The notes beneath the pieces are model-generated. The model saw only the letters and a program-made list of their open reading frames with translations, had not been told where the DNA came from and made no database searches. From NCBI GenBank assembly GCA_903908015.1, contig CAIVQI010000140.1, forward strand, positions 1 to 9,684: 9,684 bases of DNA, written 5' to 3'. Below, in pieces: positions 7,585-9,684 of this stretch. Made by a program: the position numbers and the translations under genes. This stretch comes from an uncultured Bacteroidota bacterium. GTDB lineage: Bacteria; Bacteroidota; Bacteroidia; UBA7662. Within the stretch, counting starts at the first letter, position 1. Every line of letters starts with the position of its first letter.

Positions 7585-8199
7585 GTGGAATATCCTTCGA
7601 AATTGCTGGAAGAAGCTGTGTTGGCGTTATCCCGACTTCCAGGAATTGGTCGCAAGTCGGCATTGCGGCTGGCTTTATTTTTGTTGCGCAGCGATGCCGA
7701 TTTGTCGCGCGATTTGTCGGTTTCGGTAGGTCGACTAAGGTCGGAGATGAAGTATTGTGCTCGTTGCAGCAACATGAGCGATGAAGAACTTTGTCGCATT
7801 TGCTCGAGTCCAGCGCGACGACAAGGCCTTATTTGTGTGGTGGCTGATTTTCGGGATGTGATGGCCATCGAACAGACGCGGCAGTTTACCGGTACATATC
7901 ATGTTTTGGGTGGGTTGATTTCGCCTATGGATGGCATCGGCCCGGAAAAATTACGTATTGAAGAGTTAGAAAATAGAATTTTGGAGGAGCATGTCCATGA
8001 GATCCTGCTGGCGTTGTCGGCCACCATGGAGGGTGATACAACGGCATTTTACCTGGCGAAGCGCTTGGCGCCTCATCAACTCACCATCAGCACGATTTCA
8101 CGCGGTATTTCGATTGGGGGCGAACTTGAATACGCGGACGAACTTACCCTGGCACGCTCTATTCAGCATAGGGTGCCATTTGGGTCGCAGGGCTATTAA
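7585..8199 (+). CDS. recR: Recombination mediator protein RecR
   Basis: RecR works with RecO and RecF to load RecA onto SSB-coated single-stranded DNA at gaps during recombinational repair. The 204-residue protein is close to the 201 of E. coli. In order it has the helix-hairpin-helix LPGIGRKSA (18-26), a C4 zinc finger (C58, C61, C70, C73), a Toprim domain from about 81 with GTYHVLGGLISPMDGIGP (103-120), and the C-terminal RGISIGGELEYADE segment. In the first Toprim strand the sequence is VVADFRD, with Ala87 where many RecR proteins have Glu. The start is GTG: an in-frame TAG lies at 7570-7572, no ATG intervenes, and residues from this codon match the expected RecR N-terminus. The gene is divergent from the symporter operon and converges on the TerB-like gene, with 16 bp between stops. 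Confidence 0.97.
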   Translation: MEYPSKLLEEAVLALSRLPGIGRKSALRLALFLLRSDADLSRDLSVSVGRLRSEMKYCARCSNMSDEELCRICSSPARRQGLICVVADFRDVMAIEQTRQFTGTYHVLGGLISPMDGIGPEKLRIEELENRILEEHVHEILLALSATMEGDTTAFYLAKRLAPHQLTISTISRGISIGGELEYADELTLARSIQHRVPFGSQGY

Positions 8200-8215
8200 A
8201 CCACTTGTCATTCTA

Positions 8216-8578
8216 CTACTCTGTTTCTCCCCAGAGCTCGAACAATCGATTGAGGAAAAGATTTTCTTCTGGAGAAACGAGGTTGTCAACTTTCACCAGG
8301 TCCATGGCTTGTTGCAAAAATCTGGTACGTTCCTCGGGTGAAGACTGTTTGTAGAACTGATTCATGGCGTCGCGAAACTCCAACATCAAATCGTCCTTTT
8401 GAAGACTTTCTAGTCTGATTTGCTCGGAATGAATCGCCGCTTCGAGAAACTCTGGGTCGAAATAGTCGCCCAGGAAATTGATGATCTGTTTCTTTTCTGA
8501 CCCTAAATGGGTGCCATCCGCTATGGCCAGAATCATCAGCATTTTGTAGCCTGCGGTCGATTTGTTGAGGGTGCTCAT
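8216..8578 (-). CDS. TerB-like helical protein, function unknown
   Basis: This small cytoplasmic protein of 120 residues is predicted to be nearly all helical, with no signal peptide or membrane segment. It shows two motifs of the kind seen in TerB-like (tellurite-resistance TerB fold) domains: an early LAIADGTHLGSEKKQ (17-31) and a late VKVDNLVSPEENLFL (95-109), each with an acidic residue followed several positions later by S/G-x-E at a helix start. TerB-like domains often bind metal ions or act as stress or membrane-associated adaptors, but the motifs here are weak and a tellurite role should not be assumed. Its ATG follows the stop of the HAD gene with no base between (TAAATG), so it is almost certainly co-transcribed with it and probably translated by re-initiation. 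The assignment to the fold is an inference from motif pattern. Confidence 0.7.
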   Translation of the reverse strand: MSTLNKSTAGYKMLMILAIADGTHLGSEKKQIINFLGDYFDPEFLEAAIHSEQIRLESLQKDDLMLEFRDAMNQFYKQSSPEERTRFLQQAMDLVKVDNLVSPEENLFLNRLFELWGETE

Positions 8579-9016
8579 TTACTCTTCTTCAAATATTTCA
8601 ATTGACTTATGTTTCTTAATCAGGTGCGTGAACCGTCCTTCGTAACGGGTCGCGCGCACCATGTGGTTATCGATCCAATGGTAGTTGCCGCCACGCGGTT
8701 TGCCCATGATCATGCCATGGTACTTGAATCCGTGTTGTGCCAGCCAGGTTTCTGTGATCTGTCTGAGGTCTTCAGTACGGGATGTGAAAAAGTATATCCG
8801 ATGGCCAGACTGATGCCATTCATTCAGGGTTTTAAGTGCATCAGGAAAAGGCAGACAGTGCTTCATACGCTCCGGTTCTTCGTTGGGCACATCATCGCAG
8901 ATGGTTCCATCGATGTCGATTAAAAAATTTCGGATACCAGGTGGTAGAATCGGGCTAATGGATTGACCCGCATCATCCAGTGCCTGTTTTAGCAACGGAT
9001 CAGTTGGTTCGTTCAT
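8579..9016 (-). CDS. HAD-superfamily phosphatase-like protein
   Basis: The protein has 145 residues and HAD-fold motifs in order: motif I DIDGT (34-38) with nucleophile Asp34 and acid/base Asp36, motif II at FFTSR (76-80), motif III Lys106 in MGKPRGG, and a probable motif IV at WIDNH with Asp116. HAD enzymes of this type usually hydrolyse small phosphate esters in the cytoplasm. The segment DDVPNEEPERM after motif I and the WIDNHMVRATRY block are distinctive of a Bacteroidota family that I recall being labelled phosphoheptose isomerase in some genomes. The visible motifs fit a phosphatase, not a SIS-domain isomerase. The frame stays open far upstream, but that part runs through AT-rich leader and antisense to the next gene, so ATG 9016-9014 is taken as the start. 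It is the first gene of a pair with the TerB-like gene. The substrate is unknown. Confidence 0.85.
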   Translation of the reverse strand: MNEPTDPLLKQALDDAGQSISPILPPGIRNFLIDIDGTICDDVPNEEPERMKHCLPFPDALKTLNEWHQSGHRIYFFTSRTEDLRQITETWLAQHGFKYHGMIMGKPRGGNYHWIDNHMVRATRYEGRFTHLIKKHKSIEIFEEE

Positions 9017-9035
9017 GGGAGAAAGTTCAATAGAA

Positions 9036-9055
9036 TTCGTTACACAATTAACGAA
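9036..9055. promoter_or_regulatory. Inverted repeat in the HAD gene leader (operator or RNA hairpin candidate)
   Basis: TTCGTTA (9036-9042) and TAACGAA (9049-9055) are perfect 7-bp inverted repeats around a 6-nt centre, 20-39 bases upstream of the HAD gene ATG. No T run follows in either reading direction, so it is not a terminator. On the minus strand the centre plus part of one arm reads TAATTGTG, one base from a TAnnTTTG box, so the repeat could overlap a promoter. Its use as a regulator site is inference. Confidence 0.35.
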
Positions 9056-9082
9056 AAAAAAGAAAAATAGCATAAACCAGCC

Positions 9083-9099
9083 ATAAAATTTTATATTTG
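9083..9099 (+). promoter_or_regulatory. AT palindrome joined to a TATATTTG -7-like box
   Basis: ATAAAATTTTAT (9083-9094) is a perfect 12-bp palindrome. Its right end runs into TATATTTG (9092-9099), an exact match to the Bacteroidota -7 consensus TAnnTTTG on the plus strand, reading toward the zinc-ribbon gene. No -33 box is seen at the expected spacing. It lies in the 141-bp divergent spacer 9017-9157 between the HAD and zinc-ribbon genes. Confidence 0.3.
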
Positions 9100-9123
9100 T
9101 TTTTAACACTGGTCGAAGCAAAC

Positions 9124-9140
9124 TTTTTTTTTTATCTTTA
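9124..9140 (+). promoter_or_regulatory. Candidate promoter -7 region (T10 tract plus TATCTTTA) for the zinc-ribbon gene
   Basis: A run of ten T (9124-9133) leads directly into TATCTTTA (9133-9140), one base from TAnnTTTG. A T-rich stretch followed by TATCTTTG is a familiar look for Bacteroidota promoters. Transcription would start near 9145-9148, leaving a very short A-rich leader before the ATG at 9158. No -33 box is visible. Confidence 0.4.
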
Positions 9141-9157
9141 CCAACAACAAAAAAAAA

Positions 9158-9409
9158 ATGAAATTCGACGGCTACCGGGTTTGTCCCAATTGTGGAAAAG
9201 AAGGTAAAATGTTGCCCAGAAGCAACAACAACCCGAATGCAATCATAAGATCCTACACCTGTCAGAGTTGTTACTGGAGTGGCCCAATGTTTAAGGCCAT
9301 TAAAAAGCATAGTTTTTTGGAGTATTACTTCCTGTTGCTTGGGTTGGTTGCGCTGTTCATTTCGGCCATAGCGGGTTTTTTCTATTTGTTAACCCAGCTG
9401 CCGAACTAG
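9158..9409 (+). CDS. Small zinc-ribbon plus membrane-anchor protein, function unknown
   Basis: I do not recognise this 83-residue protein as a named family. The N-terminal half has two CxxC pairs, CPNC (9-12) and CQSC (35-38), 22 residues apart, the layout of a zinc ribbon. After a basic stretch (KAIKKH, 46-51) comes a hydrophobic segment at about 53-80 (FLLLGLVALFISAIAGFFYLL at its core), long enough for one long or kinked transmembrane helix. By the positive-inside rule the ribbon would face the cytoplasm. An A10 run (9149-9158) ends in the A of the start codon, giving the A-rich leader usual for Bacteroidota. It lies 61 bp upstream of lpdA, which seems to have its own promoter, so a shared operon is possible but not required. 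The coding nature is supported by the ordered Cys motif and hydrophobic tail; function is open. Confidence 0.75.
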   Translation: MKFDGYRVCPNCGKEGKMLPRSNNNPNAIIRSYTCQSCYWSGPMFKAIKKHSFLEYYFLLLGLVALFISAIAGFFYLLTQLPN

Positions 9410-9424
9410 AATTTCATCACGATC

Positions 9425-9458
9425 TTTGCCCAAAAGCGCCCGATTTTCTATATGTTTG
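9425..9458 (+). promoter_or_regulatory. Bacteroidota-type promoter of lpdA
   Basis: TTTG (9425-9428) and TATGTTTG (9451-9458) match the -33 TTTG and -7 TAnnTTTG boxes of the Bacteroidota primary sigma factor, separated by 22 nt, within the usual range. The -7 box ends 12 nt before the lpdA ATG (9471), so the leader would be short and A-rich (CATAAAAAAT). This is the best promoter match seen in the window. Confidence 0.6.
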
Positions 9459-9470
9459 TTCATAAAAAAT

Positions 9471-9684
9471 ATGACGACAGAGGTTGCCGTAATTGGTTCC
9501 GGTCCGGGGGGATATGTAGCTGCCATTCGTGCAGCGCAATTGGGATTTAAAACCACCATCATTGAAAAGTACCCCACATTGGGAGGGACCTGCTTGAATG
9601 TGGGCTGTATCCCATCGAAAGCCTTACTTGATTCATCAGAACACGTCCACAACGCCCGTCATCGTTTCTCTGCTCATGGAATAA
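9471..9684 (+). CDS. lpdA: Dihydrolipoamide dehydrogenase (E3), N-terminal part, cut by window end
   Basis: This flavoprotein reoxidises the lipoyl arm of 2-oxoacid dehydrogenase complexes and of the glycine cleavage system, passing electrons to NAD+ in the cytoplasm. Seventy-one codons are visible before the window edge, with no stop. The FAD-binding Rossmann motif is GSGPGGYVAA (9-18) with Glu32 at the end of the second strand, where it binds the ribose of FAD. The redox disulfide motif GGTCLNVGCIPSK gives Cys41 and Cys46 with the four-residue spacing typical of the family. The ATG at 9471 places GxGxxG at the normal distance from the N-terminus and is preceded by an A-rich leader and a good promoter. 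Which complex it serves (pyruvate, 2-oxoglutarate or branched-chain) cannot be told here. Other members of this disulfide reductase family are less likely because of the CLNVGC motif. Confidence 0.95.
   Translation, partial: MTTEVAVIGSGPGGYVAAIRAAQLGFKTTIIEKYPTLGGTCLNVGCIPSKALLDSSEHVHNARHRFSAHGI

Noticed and set aside
7434..7868. 144-codon minus-strand open frame across the recR start
   Set aside because: It overlaps both recR and the symporter start and has low-complexity, Ser/Arg-rich sequence typical of a shadow frame.
8215..8250. Possible terminator between recR and the TerB-like gene (CTCTG/CAGAG stem, CAATCGATTG palindrome)
   Set aside because: The stem is only 5 bp and no T run follows it; the palindrome also lacks a T run. 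Both lie in TerB-like coding sequence.
8216..8578. Tellurite resistance system
   Set aside because: Only a weak TerB-like helical pattern is present, with no TerC, TerD or related genes in the window.
9017..9310. N-terminal extension of the HAD gene (frame open to 9310, including a possible ATG at 9073 giving MLFFFFFVNC...)
   Set aside because: The extension runs through the AT-rich divergent spacer with an inverted repeat and promoter-like boxes, and then antisense to the zinc-ribbon gene. The family's conserved part begins shortly after the ATG at 9016. The MLFFFFFVNC start lacks a positive n-region and a proper lipobox.
1..9684. A new defence, mobile or biosynthetic system
   Set aside because: All larger genes are recognisable housekeeping or envelope families in a normal Bacteroidota arrangement, with no transposase, integrase, toxin-antitoxin pair, CRISPR repeats or attachment-like repeats seen.

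Overview
This is an ordinary chromosomal stretch from a member of the Bacteroidota. The evidence is the style of the UvrA, RecR, M23 peptidase and HAD proteins, A-rich leaders in front of start codons instead of strong Shine-Dalgarno sites, and promoter-like TAnnTTTG boxes, including one with a well-spaced TTTG upstream of lpdA. I cannot place it more finely than phylum from the sequence alone. The window is gene-dense. The longest non-coding stretch is 141 bp (9017-9157), so no gap exceeds 300 bp.

Layout. Plus strand, 1-3102: the last 71 codons of a LysM-domain protein, translationally coupled by ATGA to uvrA (nucleotide excision repair), which ends in an apparent hairpin terminator. Minus strand, 7539 down to 3087: a tightly packed four-gene operon, in transcription order a sodium:solute symporter, a LOG-family phosphoribohydrolase, a secreted M23 metallopeptidase and the thiol peroxidase Bcp. 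Two of its three junctions are 4-bp ATGA overlaps and the third gap is 24 bp. bcp and uvrA converge and overlap by 16 bp. Plus strand, 7585-8199: recR (recombinational repair), with a GTG start, divergent from the symporter operon across 45 bp. Minus strand, 9016 down to 8216: a HAD-type phosphatase-like gene followed with no gap (TAAATG) by a TerB-like helical protein gene. Plus strand, 9158 to the end: a small zinc-ribbon plus transmembrane protein of unknown role, then the start of dihydrolipoamide dehydrogenase (lpdA), cut by the window edge.

Functionally the window mixes DNA repair (uvrA, recR), envelope maintenance (LysM protein, M23 peptidase), oxidative-stress defence (bcp), nucleotide or small-molecule metabolism (LOG protein, symporter, HAD protein) and central carbon metabolism (lpdA). 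I see no mobile element, CRISPR array, defence island, rRNA or tRNA, and no clear sign of a new multi-gene system. The points most worth a second look are a terminator built from the overlapping 3' codons of uvrA and bcp, the homopolymer-flanked expression signals and unknown function of the zinc-ribbon membrane protein, an inverted repeat in the HAD gene leader, and residue changes at a UvrA zinc module and in the RecR Toprim motif.
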